The notes: generated by a model from the sequence alone, not told the origin. Counted from the first letter of the stretch, positions 10,469 to 21,556 are shown. The stretch: DNA of 64,000 bases from Amorphophallus konjac (GCA_022559845.1 CM040121.1:342152243-342216242), one strand, 5' to 3'. A program made the numbers and translations.

Positions 10469-13400
10469 TTAGAAGGAGGAGTGAGGACTAAAGCCTCGGA
10501 AGCAGTGGGAGAAAGGGCAGATGCCCAAGGCAGTGGATGTGGAAGAAGTTGGGTCGGACCCGAGATCAGGAGGAATCAGAAGAAGAAATTGATAGATGAA
10601 AAGAGGCAGATCCGGAGGGTCCGGAGGCAGTGGAGTAGAATCATGATAGGAGGAATCAGAATCTGGAGAAGGAGAATCTCGAGGGACGTGATGCCCTGGG
10701 AAAAAATAGGGAAAAAGATGATGGAAAAGGAAGAAAAAAATGAAGGATGTGATATCCCGGAGGAGCAGAAAGATGAATCGGAAGAAAGATGGAGGGTCCG
10801 GAGGTTCCGGAGGGAGAAGATAGAAAGGGCCGCGATGCCCTGAAGGAAGATAAAGAGAATAAGATGGAGAATCCGGGGGTTCCGGAGGAGGAAGATACCA
10901 TGGGACGCGATGCCCAAGGAGAAGAGAAAGATCCGGGGGTTCCGGAGGAATGGAATTAGAAGGGTCGGGATGCCCCGAAAAAAGATAGAAAGAATAAGAT
11001 GGAGAATCCGGAGGTTCCGGAGGGGGAAGATACCATGGGACGTGATGCCCGGGGAGAAGAGAAAGATCCGGAGGTTCCGGAAGAGTGGAATCAGAAGGGG
11101 CGTCATGCCCTAAGAGGAGGGATAAAACACCTGGAGGTTCCAATGAAATAGCAGGAAAGAGGACGCGATGCCCCGGGGAGAGTGGATTAGAAGAGGATGA
11201 AGATGAATAAGATGGGAAATGCGGAAGATCCGGAGGTTCCGGAAGGCGGGGAAGATACGGGTCCGGAAACCCGGGAATGAAGAAGTGCAAATGTATGCGA
11301 ATGTAATGCAACAGATGCGATGAATGTATGGATGCAACAGAATGCATGAGATGCAAAGAATATGAAGAACATGAAGGGCGAGAGGATGAGATCCCCCTCC
11401 TTACCCTTGGAGTGGCCCATGAAGAAAATGTGATAGACAAGAATGTGGATGACATTGAATAGAAGGTGGATGAAATAGTGGAAAGCCCCTTAGCACCAAG
11501 ATAACCGCCCCTCCATGGCAGTGAAAGTGTATAGCCAATTGGCCCAATGGATAAAGCAAGAGCCCATGACGAAGCTTCAATGGTAAATGACAACTCCCTT
11601 GAAGAGTGAAAAGTAATAGTGTGAGAGAGTTGGAAAGTCGGGATAAGAAGCATTGTGTTGCCCAGGGGTCGTGGCATATAAAGAATGTTGAATAGAATAG
11701 GCATTCGCCCCTTGTATGGAAGAAAAGGTTCGAGGTTTGAAAGTTGGAACAAGGGGTGCCCTGCCCGGCCCTTGGGCACAAACTTACACGGCATCAAAGT
11801 TTGACATTCTTTCTTAGTGAGTAGTGGCGGGGACTTGGCTTCTTCGACCATGCTTAGCACAACAACCCGGATTGGTATCCGACAAATAAACTCTTGCATC
11901 TTGAACAGCACGGCCGTGGCCAAATCTTTCTTTTCCGGCTCTTGATCATCTTCAGCACAAGTACTTACAGAAGGACACCCGTTCCGAGTAGTAAAGGGGG
12001 GTGAAGCGGAGGCGGAAGGTTCCATGGATGGTGGAGGTATAATGGAAGGTGTTGGAGAAAGGATGAGTGGAAATGGAGGTTCAAACACGTCGAGCTTCCC
12101 CCTTTGCTCGGAAGCAGTCGGGGTTGGCTTGAGCGTAAAAAGGGGTGGATCCTGCTCAGGATTAGCCATGGGTGAGGGTGAAGGGTTAAGTAGTGGAATA
12201 GGAGTGGCTAGGTCAGGAGGTAATGGGAGGTTAATTGAGGAAGGTTCGGTGGTGGGTTTGCTGGAGGCCGGTGTTGTGGAGGTTGATGGTGGAGTTGACG
12301 GACGTTTGGTGGAAGGCTCGACGGAGGCTGGTGTTATGAAGGTGGATGGCATAGTGGGAGGTATAAAAGAAGGGGGTTTAGTGCGGAGGAAATGCCGCAT
12401 GTGGCGAATGGTGTTAGGGATAGAAGGTGACTCATGATGCGTTGGTGTGGGTGATCGAAGTATCGACCCATCATCGTAAGACCAGTAAGTCTTAGAAACG
12501 GGGGTTGGATTGGGGATGGTGGCTTCGTCCTGAGCAAAGGGTTCATAAAGTGGTAGCGAAGGGAGAGGAAAGCGTAGGAAACTCGGAAGGGGTGCTTGCA
12601 GAGCTTCGTCGTATGCCGCCTCAAATTCTTCAATTGCCGGTTCTTCATTATCGGGTTCAAGTGGACACCGTAGTGAAGGCATGTATGTGGGTGGTGGAAT
12701 GTAATGGTATTGTGTATGTGGGGAATGCAAGTGTGAATGCGTAGGCGGAGGCGGAGGGCCATATGAATGAACGGGGTGAATGGGTGGAGGATGGACATCG
12801 TCCACTTGAACGTTGAAATCTGCCGGCTCTTGCTTGCTTGCACTGTCGGTGCCGTAGTCGTCTCTCCTATCCTTCCAAGCTTGCTCCATCTTTGTAATGT
12901 CATTCAGAGCAGCGCGGAGGGGATTGACTGGAGTAGAAGGAGCGGGCCGTGGGTTCGTAACCCTCTTAAATTGTTCCTCCAACGAAGTGACTTTGTCGAG
13001 AAGCGTTTGTTGGAGGGGTGTGACTTGAGCATCAGAGGGTTGGCAGGGCCTTGAAGGAGGGGCCGCATAAAAAGGCCATGGAAGGGGATTATTGGGATGA
13101 CCCATAGAAGAACCTGGATGGGCCGGGTTGTAAGGAATAAATGGGCCTTGGGGCCGTGGTGGAGGAGGAATAGAAGGAGGCGGGTATTGGACCACCCGAG
13201 GAGAAGTGTGAATAGGAGGAGATGGGTGATGGGCTACCCGAGTAGGAATGTGAATAGAAGAGGGAAGTGGGTGATGGGCCACCCGCGTAGGATTGGAAGG
13301 AGGATGAGAGGAATGAGATGCACCCTCAACAACGGCCTTAAGGGCTTGGATTTGTTGAGGGGTGAGATGATCTAATGCATGCAAGATCTGGGAGACCTTC

Positions 13401-13759
13401 TCATCGTTGGGAGGAGACGGTCCCGTAGGAGTAGTGGCTCGCGATTGAATCAAGGGACCATGAGATTGGACATTGCCCATGGGTCGGGCAACGCCATAAG
13501 AATGAGGGCGTGGTCCCTTGAAAATATGATGAGAATTGTGATGTTGGGATTGAGGAGTATAGGATGTGCTCGGTTGTGCATCCTCATGAGCATGATTAAG
13601 ATTGAACATGTTGTTTTGTCTACCAAGGTAAGCCATTATGCAATCAAACAAAACAATTTGCAAAGAAGCACCCAAGTTGGAATGGTTACCGTTGATTTTT
13701 TTTGTTTGTTTGAACCTTGGTGAATTAATGATTTTATGCAAATTGGTGTGATCACTCAA
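10469..13759 (-). CDS. Proline-rich 1096-aa ORF of element G, function unknown
   Basis: The only long frame of element G, uninterrupted for 1096 codons in the element's own orientation and about 0.9 kb downstream of the primer binding site, where gag or an extra ORF1 would lie. The first 600 residues are rich in Pro, Ser, His and Thr with repeated 'RVAHHPLPS'-like segments (residues 150-200) and a short helical stretch around LRAALNDITKMEQAWKDR. There is no CCHC knuckle, no protease DTG/DSG and no polymerase motif. The last third is encoded by the DNA minisatellite at 10590-11250 (repeating PPEPPD..LLLGH..PWYL). It may be a Gag-like or accessory protein; it may also be partly fortuitous, because a low-complexity sequence can stay open by chance. 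Start chosen at the first ATG. Confidence 0.5.
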   Translation of the reverse strand: MSDHTNLHKIINSPRFKQTKKINGNHSNLGASLQIVLFDCIMAYLGRQNNMFNLNHAHEDAQPSTSYTPQSQHHNSHHIFKGPRPHSYGVARPMGNVQSHGPLIQSRATTPTGPSPPNDEKVSQILHALDHLTPQQIQALKAVVEGASHSSHPPSNPTRVAHHPLPSSIHIPTRVAHHPSPPIHTSPRVVQYPPPSIPPPPRPQGPFIPYNPAHPGSSMGHPNNPLPWPFYAAPPSRPCQPSDAQVTPLQQTLLDKVTSLEEQFKRVTNPRPAPSTPVNPLRAALNDITKMEQAWKDRRDDYGTDSASKQEPADFNVQVDDVHPPPIHPVHSYGPPPPPTHSHLHSPHTQYHYIPPPTYMPSLRCPLEPDNEEPAIEEFEAAYDEALQAPLPSFLRFPLPSLPLYEPFAQDEATIPNPTPVSKTYWSYDDGSILRSPTPTHHESPSIPNTIRHMRHFLRTKPPSFIPPTMPSTFITPASVEPSTKRPSTPPSTSTTPASSKPTTEPSSINLPLPPDLATPIPLLNPSPSPMANPEQDPPLFTLKPTPTASEQRGKLDVFEPPFPLILSPTPSIIPPPSMEPSASASPPFTTRNGCPSVSTCAEDDQEPEKKDLATAVLFKMQEFICRIPIRVVVLSMVEEAKSPPLLTKKECQTLMPCKFVPKGRAGHPLFQLSNLEPFLPYKGRMPILFNILYMPRPLGNTMLLIPTFQLSHTITFHSSRELSFTIEASSWALALSIGPIGYTLSLPWRGGYLGAKGLSTISSTFYSMSSTFLSITFSSWATPRVRRGISSSRPSCSSYSLHLMHSVASIHSSHLLHYIRIHLHFFIPGFPDPYLPRLPEPPDLPHFPSYSSSSSSNPLSPGHRVLFPAISLEPPGVLSLLLGHDAPSDSTLPEPPDLSLLPGHHVPWYLPPPEPPDSPSYSFYLFSGHPDPSNSIPPEPPDLSLLLGHRVPWYLPPPEPPDSPSYSLYLPSGHRGPFYLLPPEPPDPPSFFRFIFLLLRDITSFIFFFLFHHLFPYFFPGHHVPRDSPSPDSDSSYHDSTPLPPDPPDLPLFIYQFLLLIPPDLGSDPTSSTSTALGICPFSHCFRGFSPHSSF
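10590..11250. repeat. Tandem repeat with tccggaggttccgga core
   Basis: About eight imperfect copies of a unit of roughly 60-70 bp, each with the palindromic core tccgga-ggt-tccgga (for example near 10797, 10868, 10933, 11006, 11067, 11229) alternating with a gggacgcgatgccc-like segment. It encodes the C-terminal repeats of the 1096-aa frame on the minus strand. Confidence 0.8.
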
Positions 13760-14087
13760 GGGACGAACCTAGTTTTAATATAAGTTCACTTCGATGCCAA
13801 CTAGGAACACTCTCTCACCATGCATAGGCCAACTAAACCCGGGACTTCAAAGGTACAACCTGCCCAGCATCCGTGAGAGAATCCACGGGTGCGGGGACTT
13901 ATGGAGGCTTGGTTTAAGAATTTCCGGTCCAATTAGACGGAATGCTCAAAGGAGGGTCCTTCCTTCACCAAGAGGGGTGTAAGATCTCCTAACAATGTGG
14001 GGAGAGGAGGTCTCCCAAACCAATGCAAATGGATGAATGCAGCAGGCAGTATCAAGCAGATAACAACACAGAACAAAATGACGACCT

Positions 14088-14356
14088 GGGAAAGGTCGCT
14101 ATATCAATAAATAGCGTCTGAGTCTCAGTCGCTAGTCACTGTGAACAGTGCAACCAGAATAAAAATGACACCTTAAGGTGAGGCGCTTTCTATAGAATGG
14201 ATGCCTGGGAGCAGGGGCGTTAAATGGCAGTAATGAACATGAATAAACAATGATAATACAAATGACGCCTTAGAGTAAGGCGCTATTCAGGTGAAAGACG
14301 CCTTGATGTGAGGCGTTATACTTGAAAATGACGCCTCTGTGAGGGGCGTTAATTCC
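14088..14356. repeat. Dyad module array in element G leader
   Basis: Seven or so modules with six-base arms and nine- (once ten-) base centres lie between the primer binding site and the ORF. Examples are gacgcc-ttagagtaa-ggcgct, gacgcc-ttgatgtga-ggcgtt and gacgcc-tctgtgagg-ggcgtt. They are the same type as those in the LTRs of G and of the unrelated element E, but here they sit in the transcribed leader, where they could fold as RNA hairpins. Confidence 0.8.
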
Positions 14357-14653
14357 TTCTGTCTCCAGAAACAGTCCAACGGCCAGAAATCTCAAACAGG
14401 GATAATACCAATAGGAAGGAATGACACTCACAATCAAAATATCATGGCAATCAATAAAAGCATGAAAGGGGATATAGCATGCTCATCTCTTTTTTTTTAA
14501 AGGATGGAATTTCTAAAAAAAATCTATCAAACTAACCAATCACATGGGGAGAGTGGTGCGTGGAGCACAAAAGGAGGTGCACCGTGGGTACAGAAGGGGA
14601 GATGACACACGTGGGTGCCCAAGAGGAAGGGTAATCAAAAGAAAAATAAAAGG

Positions 14654-14672
14654 GGTCCCACCGTGATCGCCA
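14654..14672 (-). other. Primer binding site of element G
   Basis: Three bases inside the right LTR the minus strand reads TGGCGATCACGGTGGGACC. The initial TGG complements a tRNA CCA end; the rest is not the iMet primer used by the other elements here, and I cannot name the tRNA with certainty. It marks the right LTR as the 5' LTR. Confidence 0.6.
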
Positions 14673-14675
14673 ATT

Positions 14676-17018
14676 TGTAGATTCTAAGAAATCAACTTAA
14701 GATAATTAAAAATAAAAAGAATTATGACATGCACGAGGTGCTAATAAGGAGAGTGATCGCCAGAGACGCGAGGGCCTCAAAGGATATAAACAATAATAAA
14801 AGGGAGGGATCGCGAATATAAATACCTCAAATGCGGGGGAGATTGTGAGTGCACCTTTCTCTTCCGATCGGCCGGCCGATGAAGAGAGTTTTCCTTGATT
14901 GATTACCCTTGCAAAATTAACAAACACCAATAAAGAATATGGATTAGAACCAAGGTGAGTGTAGCATCAAATTCATAATAAAGATGAGCATGAAAATCAT
15001 GTATAAGAATACACCTTGTTGGGTATTGCCCTTTAAAACCCCTATGCAAATGGTAGGATAAAAACATATGATGAATGATATGCAAATATGGAGGTGTGCA
15101 AGAGTTGCACTGTGGGAGTCTCAACGTGGTTGAGAAGGGAGTTTGACAGCATAACAATGACTAAGATGAATGCATGCTATTAACACAAAAGAATAAAGCA
15201 AGACAAAAATAATCAGTGGGGCAAGGAGGCAATAAGATGGAGAAGCCTGTCTGTGCATTGGCTTTGATATGCATTCGGGAGGAAGCTTTCAAGAGCTGAA
15301 ACTTTTGGACGTGGGGAGCTCCCTCCTGTGCCAAACAGCAGTAGCATCTCCCTGTAAAAAGATCAAAAACAACCCCCCTCGAACGAGAGCCGTAGGGCTC
15401 TATTTATAGGGCACAAACCACAAATCCGGTGGGATTAGAACGGGCAATAATCAACTACGGCAAGGACTCTACTTCCCCAATCGAGCACGGTGACCAAAAC
15501 AGACAGGGAACTCTTCAGGAAAGGTTCTTTCGAACAAGACACGGAAAGGTAAAAGATGACTCTCAGACGGGCATTAATTGAAACTGACAACCTGTCTTGA
15601 GGCGTTAGATGAAATCACGATTGGGACAAAGGCGTTAATTCATGAGATTAATTTTAGCAATAAAACCTTCCTTATTTGAAAAATGACGAGGAGACGCCTG
15701 CTCCAACGGCGTTAAATATCAACGTCCTTTAGATAAAATTCCAGAAAATGACGCCTCCACTGATGGGCGTCCATTGCAAAAGGGGCGTCCTTGAGCAAGC
15801 CGTTAATTCTTAAAGACGCCCTTGCTCAAGGCGTGAACTAAAAAAAAGGATGACTTTCATAGGGGTGTTATTTATGTTTTTGGTGGGTGGACGGTGGAAA
15901 ATAGAGAGACAGAATGTATAGACTTGGACGTGTGAGAAGGAGAGGAGTGTACAGACTTTGGCTTGTGAGGAGGTGGAGAATGTATAGACTTTGGCTTGTG
16001 AAGGAAGGGGAAAGGGAATGCATAGACTTTGTTTGTGAAGGAAGAATGGGATGTACAGACTTGGTTTGTGAAGGAAGAATGGGTGTATAGACTTTGGGAA
16101 GAATGGGTGTATAGACTTTGGCTGGAAGGAAGGGGAACATATAGACTTAGTGGAAGTGGATGTATAGACTTAAGGTGTGAAGGAAGGGGAAAGGGAATGT
16201 ATAGACTTTGGGAAGAAGGATGAAAAGGGACGCAATGTATAGACTTAGTGGAAATGGAAAGGACGTGTAGACTTTGTGAAAATGGAGACGAATGAACAGG
16301 TGGTGTATAGACTCTGGCTGTGAAGGAAGGGGAAAGGGAATGTATAGACTTTGTGGAATGAAGACGGTGGAGTAGACGGTGGGATGTATATACTTGACTG
16401 TGGAACGAAGAAGGAAGACGGTGAACAGAATGTATAGACTTGGGAAGGATGAAGAGACGGTGGAAATGAGACGGATGCACAGACGGATGAATGTATGGAC
16501 TTTGTGAAGAACAAAGAAGGGAAGGACGGTGGAATAAGACGATAGAGTAGACGGACTTCATAAAGGATGAAGAAGGGAAAGACGGTGGAATAAGACGATA
16601 GAGTGTATGGACTTCAAACTGTGAAACGAAGAAGGAAGACAGAGAATGAGACGAAGGGAAGGCAGTGGAACAAACAGAGGGGTGTATAGACTTCAGAATA
16701 GAATTGACGCCCACCCTTAAGTCGTTATTTGTTTAATTAACGCCCCTATTGGTAGTCGTCTATTTTAAAAGAAACGCCCTTGGCCGAGCCGTTAATTAAA
16801 ATGACGCCCCCTCTCACGCCGTTAATTCTAAAAAATAGAGAAAAAATGCCCAGGAAATCCGAAAAAAATAGGGAAAAATAGGAAAATAGAGGAAAAGGGG
16901 AGAAATCCAAGAAAAGTGAGAAAAACCACTCAAACAAAGTTAATTTGAGGGTCAAATTGGGGCATTACAAGGCGATACGAGATGTACCCACAGTAACGTC
17001 GATTTTGGCGTGTCTACA
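14676..17018 (-). repeat. Element G 5' LTR (right)
   Basis: The 2343-bp partner of 5308-7649 with the same TATA box (15398-15409), minisatellite (15903-16693) and dyad blocks. It ends at gtgtctaca, directly followed by the TSD ctcac at 17019-17023. Confidence 0.92.
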
Positions 17019-17023
17019 CTCAC

Positions 17024-17076
17024 GATGTAGGAGTAGCGCGAGATTACCCCTCATCATCTGGCGCCGTCTGTGGGAA
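17024..17076 (+). other. Element I: end of 5' LTR and primer binding site
   Basis: The LTR of element I resumes after G and ends at about 17056. Two bases later, at 17059-17076, is TGGCGCCGTCTGTGGGAA, the primer binding site well known from Tat-lineage plant gypsy elements (RIRE2/Grande/cinful type). It proves that the sequence before 5308 and after 17023 is one element in plus orientation. Confidence 0.8.
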
Positions 17077-17093
17077 ACGAGAAAAGAGCCTTC

Positions 17094-17367
17094 ATGGTGC
17101 GAAGAAATTCTAGTAGGAGAGTCACCGGTAACAAGGGAAAGGCCGTGGTGACAGACAGAGGGCCTGTGCCTCCCAACCCCGCGGAAAACGTCCCCTCCAA
17201 CGACAATAATCAAGCCGATGAGTCGCCTCCACCGCCCGCGGGGGTGAAATCCCCCAACGGGAATTCTGATGCTCTCCAAACCCTCAAAGCAAAATTGGAC
17301 ATCCTCGTCGAACTGATGAAGACCCAGGAGGCAAGGGAAGAGAAGTCACGACTTCTCGAGGAGAGCC
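17094..17367 (+). pseudogene. Element I gag, N-terminal fragment
   Basis: An ATG 17 bases after the primer site opens a frame of 91 codons (MVRRNSSRRVTGNKGK...) with a basic start, a Pro/Asn-rich middle and a predicted helical end (LQTLKAKLDILVELMKTQEAREEKSRLLEE). Position and composition fit the start of a gypsy gag. It is cut at 17367 by insertion of element A, with gagcc (17363-17367) as the presumed TSD; the continuation would lie beyond the window end. Confidence 0.65.
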
Positions 17368-17748
17368 TGTAATGCCCCAGGTTTTTTGAATCTGGATCCG
17401 CGGGTTTCGGATCGCTTCTCGCGGGTTGCGGATTGTGTCCGTTTGAGCTTCAGACTATTTTTATCAGATTGTCGGACCCATTGGTGGTGTGCCCGTGAGT
17501 TTCCTTGGGTCCGTGGTGTTGTGAGGAGCACGCCAGTATTTTTCTGGAATTTTCGGAGCGCCTTTGTGGGTCCCGGGTTGCATTTTGGGTTTTACGCGTC
17601 TTTTCATCTGTCGGACCTTCGGAACCCCGTACAGGGTGAACCGTTGCGTTCTTCGACACCGGGACATTATCACGGCGATCAGCGTGTTCCAAGGATCGCG
17701 GGGGTATATTATTCTATTTTTCCATATTTTTTGGAAAATCCAGATTTT

Positions 17749-17758
17749 CTATATAACC
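17749..17758 (+). promoter_or_regulatory. TATA box of element A
   Basis: ctatataacc followed by a C/T-rich leader; the orientation agrees with the primer binding site at 36851. Confidence 0.55.
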
Positions 17759-18407
17759 CCCATTTCTTTTCCTTTTCCTTTTTCTTTTTATTTTTCTTCC
17801 TCCTTTCTTCCTCCCGTGAGCGACCGGCGCCCCCTCTCGTCCCCATCTCCCGTGGACGTGGCGGCGTGCTCCCCTCCGGCTGGAGACGGAGGAGGGCGAC
17901 GGTGCGGCGACGGCGCGGCGACGGCGGTGGTGGTGTGGTGATCGTGGTGGCGTGTGTGGTTCGTGGGAAGCTTGGGAAGAATGAGGGTTCCGTGGAGTTT
18001 TCTTCATGGATTGACATCCACGGCGCGTCGAATCTTCGGTGGAGGTAGGGAGATGGACCCCCAGCTCGCGCACTTCCTTTCCCGCTGGTTTTGTAGGCCG
18101 TGGTGAGCCGAGCGGGCTTATTTGAGCTTTTTGGGGAAAATCCATGTTTTTTGGGAGTGAGCCAGATCTCTCGTTTCGCGGCTTTTTTGGCCGATCCAGG
18201 GGTTTAGATGCATGCCTGGGGGCTTGGGGATGGATTCCCCTTTGTTTCCCCATCACCCGGGGGTGATTGGGGAGCGGATCAGATTTTTGCGGCGTTTCCC
18301 ACCGTTCTCGATTTTCCGGAAGTGAGGCGGTCCTTCACATCCTTCTGGCGGTCCTCGTTCGACCGTTTCAACCTTTTCGTGCATGGGTTGGGCTTGGCGG
18401 TCGCACG

Positions 18408-18690
18408 ATGAGCCGCCAGAGCCCAGGTGGCGATCGAAGGTCCGGCCGCTAAGCCCAGTTGGCCGGCGTGGCCTTCGAGGCATTTTGACCACTGGTTTTT
18501 AACCGTTGGAGCTTTTGGGGTTTGGCGGCCAACGGTATGCCCGCTACATGCCCTGTGGCGGCCCTATATAGGACCGCCTGTTCTTTTGCGACCTAGGGTG
18601 TGACGGCTCATTGTTGAACTACTACAGTACATGTGGCGGCCTAAGGTTGGGTCGCTAGAGTTGTATGGCGGGCCAAGAGAGGACCGCCAG
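18408..18690. repeat. GC-rich dyad modules in element A LTR
   Basis: Three consecutive modules have arms of about five bases and a twelve-base centre: ggcgg-ccctatatagga-ccgcc, ggcgg-cctaaggttggg-tcgct and ggcgg-gccaagagagga-ccgcc. Another (cgcca-gagcccagg-tggcg) precedes them. The centres differ while the arms are kept. Confidence 0.7.
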
Positions 18691-19416
18691 TTGATTCCCA
18701 TGCTTGCGATGTCGGGTTCGCGTTGTGTTGGTCTCCGGTCAACCCGGTTGTGACCCAGTGGTTGACCTTCGGTCTCGTGAGTGTCCCGGACATCCTGTGA
18801 GCTCTGTGTCCGTGTTTCTGAGGTGTCTGGAGGTGCCGTGTTACCTCGATTAGCATTCCAGTAGGTGTGTGTTCCGGGCTTTTGTGTTACCTTGGATCGA
18901 GTCACCGTGTGTCACGCCCCGAGCGCGGAAGGAACCCGGAGTGCGTGTCAAGTTTATATCGATCATGTCAATTAGAGCGTTAGTGTATTCAACACAAAGA
19001 CAGAGTGCGCAAAAGTAAAGATAACCCAGTCCTTTATTCAATCATAACCTCAAAGTACTTCTATTACAAATGAAAATGCCAAGACTCAATAAAAGGAAAA
19101 AAATACAATGATTGACTCAAGAAATTAGAAAGATAAGATTAGTAAACGCTTGGATAGACGGAGAGCTCTAATCTCTTCACTCTTGACCTTCCCCATCTGA
19201 TTGAGTCTCATCATCGGACTTACCTGAAAAATAGGGGAAAACACTGGATGAGCGAACGCTCAGTAGGAATTATATCTCAAGAGCTAGCTTGCTTAAAGTA
19301 AATTACATGTTACATGAATGCAATAAAGCTATGCATGTTTGCGTAAAACGATAAGAGAGAGAGAGAGTATAACAAGAGATAATTGAGTGAACTAGCATGT
19401 CTTTCAAGAACTTATA

Positions 19417-20394
19417 TGATGGGAATCAAGCCAGCCGTCAAGCCGAAGCAAATCGAGCAAGCTGCCAGGCCAAACATGAAGGCGCTATAGGTCCCAAGCG
19501 CAATCTTGAAGAAGGCGCTATAGGTCCCTAGCACGACCTGAAGAAGGCGCTAGGTTCCCCTAGCGCGATCTCAGGCAGAAACGTGGTTGTAGCCAGTCCA
19601 ACTTCCCGGCGCCGAATTCCTCAAAGTCTTCAATGTTAGCTGTCTTCCATGGTTGTAAATCGACGTGTTAGCATCGTTTTGTCTTCCCTTTCCCTATATA
19701 TGTACCCCTTTCGTTTGATTAAATATATATGAATGAATGAAATCGAAGTATGAGTGTTCTTGAGTGTAGCCCATGGCTATCCCTCCAAATCTTTGGAAAC
19801 CCCCCTTCCTCCGACCCTCTCTGGGTGCGAGGCCCAATTCTGTCCCTCTGATCCTCTCCTTTTCCCCTTCAATGGAGGATGATCGAAGCCCCGGGTGCAT
19901 CGGCTCTGAGACGGGGTCGAGTGTGAGGCTCCATTCGGAGCTTTGATCTTCTTCCAACCACGATTCCACCTCCCCATCTCCGCCAAAGGTGTTGTTACGA
20001 TCTGGAGGGAGCTCAGCTGCACCGTACCTGCGATGGGTTCGGGTGTGAGGCCCCAGCCAAGCCTCTTCAAGGCCCTAACATCATCTACGTCCACCCTCCT
20101 TCCCTTGCCATTCACCCCCACACCCACCTTCACAAACGTTATCCTAGATAGGATTTGCTTGGTTTGATTTTGTTTTAAGCATTCCCCGTGTGTTCTCTAT
20201 CCTCCTGTGTGTTGTCCCCTTGTGTTTTGATCCCCTAGAGTCATCCACGGGAGCCCCAACGTCGAGGTTCTTCGTTCTGCTGCTGTCTGAGAACGCGCGT
20301 AAACGATATAGTGCGTTCTTTAGAACGCGCGTAATGGGTATAGCGCGACTATGATCAGAAGAAAGAAGAAGACCCCCACTTCCGTCCCGCATCA
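19417..20394 (+). repeat. Element F LTR copy 1
   Basis: 978 bp. TATA box ccctatatatg at 19692-19702; three short gcgct-N10-agcgc modules at about 19482-19572; and near the end two GAACGCGC-N12-GCGCGTTC modules (about 20291-20354). Frames on its minus strand recur in all four copies only because the LTR is repeated. Confidence 0.9.
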
Positions 20395-20489
20395 ATTTGG
20401 TATCAGAGCTTAGGGAACCAGGCTGTTCTCACAGACTGGGATCTTGAGCTACGAGGTTCGAGGACGAACCTTTCTAAGTGGAGGGGTTT
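20395..20489 (+). other. Element F interior 1 (primer site and purine tract)
   Basis: 95 bp starting atttggtatcagagc, a tRNA-iMet primer binding site, and ending in aagtggaggggtttt before the next LTR. The other two copies, at 21462-21556 and 22536-22630, have the same length. There is no room for a gene. Confidence 0.88.
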
Positions 20490-21461
20490 TGATGGGAATC
20501 ATGCCAGCCGTCAAGCCGAAGCAAATCGAGCAAGCTGCCAGGCCAAACATGAAGGCGCTATAGGTCCCAAGCGCAATCTTGAAGAAGGCGCTATAGGTCC
20601 CTAGCGTGACCTGAAGAAGGCGCTAGGTTCCCCTAGCGCGATCTCAGACAGAAACGTGGTTGCAGCCAGTCCAACTTCCCGACGCCGAATTCCTCAAAGT
20701 CTTCGATGTTAGCTGTCTTCCATGGTTGTAAATCGACGTGTTAGCATCGTTTTATCTTCCCTTTCCCTATATATGTACCCCTTTCGTTTGATTAAGTATA
20801 TATGAATGAATGAAATCGAAGTATGAGTGTTCTTGAGTGTAGCCCATGGCTATCCCTCTAAATCTTTGGAAACCCCCCCTTCCTCCGACCCTCTCTGGGT
20901 GCGAGGCCCAATTCTGTCCCTCTGATCCTCTCCTTTTCCCCTTCAATGGAGGATGATCAAAGCCCCGGGTGCATCGGCTCTGAGACGGGGTCGAGTGTGA
21001 AGCTTCATTCAGAGCTTTGATCTTCTTCCAACCACGATTCCACCTCCCCATCTCCGCCAAAGGTGTTGTTATGATCTGGATAGAGCTCGGCTGCACCGTA
21101 CCTGCGATGGGTTCGGGTGCCAGCCAAGCCTCTTCAAGGCCCTAACATCATCTACGTCCACCCTCCTTCCCTTGCCGTTCACCCCCACACCCACCTTCAC
21201 AAAAGTTATCCTAGATAGGATTTGATTGGTTTGATTTCGTTTTAAGCATTCCCCGTGTGTTCTTTATCCTCCTGTGTGTTGTCCCCTTGTGTTTTGATCC
21301 CCTAGAGTCATCCACGGGAGCCCCAACGTCGAGGTTCTTCGTTCTGCTGCTGTCTGAGAACGCGCGTAAACGATATAGCGCGTTCTTCAGAACGTGCGTA
21401 ATGGGTATAGCGCGACTATGATCAGAAGAAAGAAGAAGACCCCCACTTCCGTCCCGCATCA
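20490..21461 (+). repeat. Element F LTR copy 2
   Basis: 972 bp with the same layout as copy 1, including the TATA box and end dyads, with scattered substitutions and a short deletion near 21119 (the sequence goes straight from ggttcgggtg to ccagccaag). Confidence 0.9.
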
Positions 21462-21556
21462 ATTTGGTATCAGAGCTTAGGGAACCAGGCTGTTCTCATA
21501 GACTGGGATCTTGAGCTACGAGGTTCGAGGACGAACCTTTCCAAGTGGAGGGGTTT

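Larger units (their letters stand above)
5308..17018 (-). mobile_element. Element G: complete LTR retrotransposon without polymerase
   Basis: An 11.7-kb element with two LTRs (5308-7649 and 14676-17018; TGTAGATTC...GTGTCTACA) and TSD ctcac (5303-5307, 17019-17023). Minus orientation follows from the TATA boxes, a primer binding site beside the right LTR and a purine tract beside the left LTR. The first 275 bp of the two LTRs differ at only two places that I could see, so the insertion is fairly young. The 7.0-kb interior has one large proline-rich frame and no protease, reverse transcriptase or integrase, so it must move in trans. Its LTR and the edge of its interior resemble element H. The primer site and layout suggest the Tat lineage of Ty3/gypsy; that placement is inference. 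Confidence 0.9.
17368..18909 (+). repeat. Element A 5' LTR, first part
   Basis: Runs from TGTAATGCCCC to the TSD ccgtg (18905-18909) of element E. It has a TATA box ctatataacc at 17749-17758 followed by a long pyrimidine tract, and at 18408-18690 a block of GC-rich dyads (for example ggcgg-N12-ccgcc at about 18554-18576). The 220-codon frame that spans 17386-18048 crosses the TATA box and is low-complexity, so I do not call it a gene. Confidence 0.85.

Noticed and set aside
17386..18048. 220-codon plus-strand frame at the start of element A
   Set aside because: It begins 18 bases into an LTR, runs across the TATA box and a long pyrimidine tract, and has no domain.
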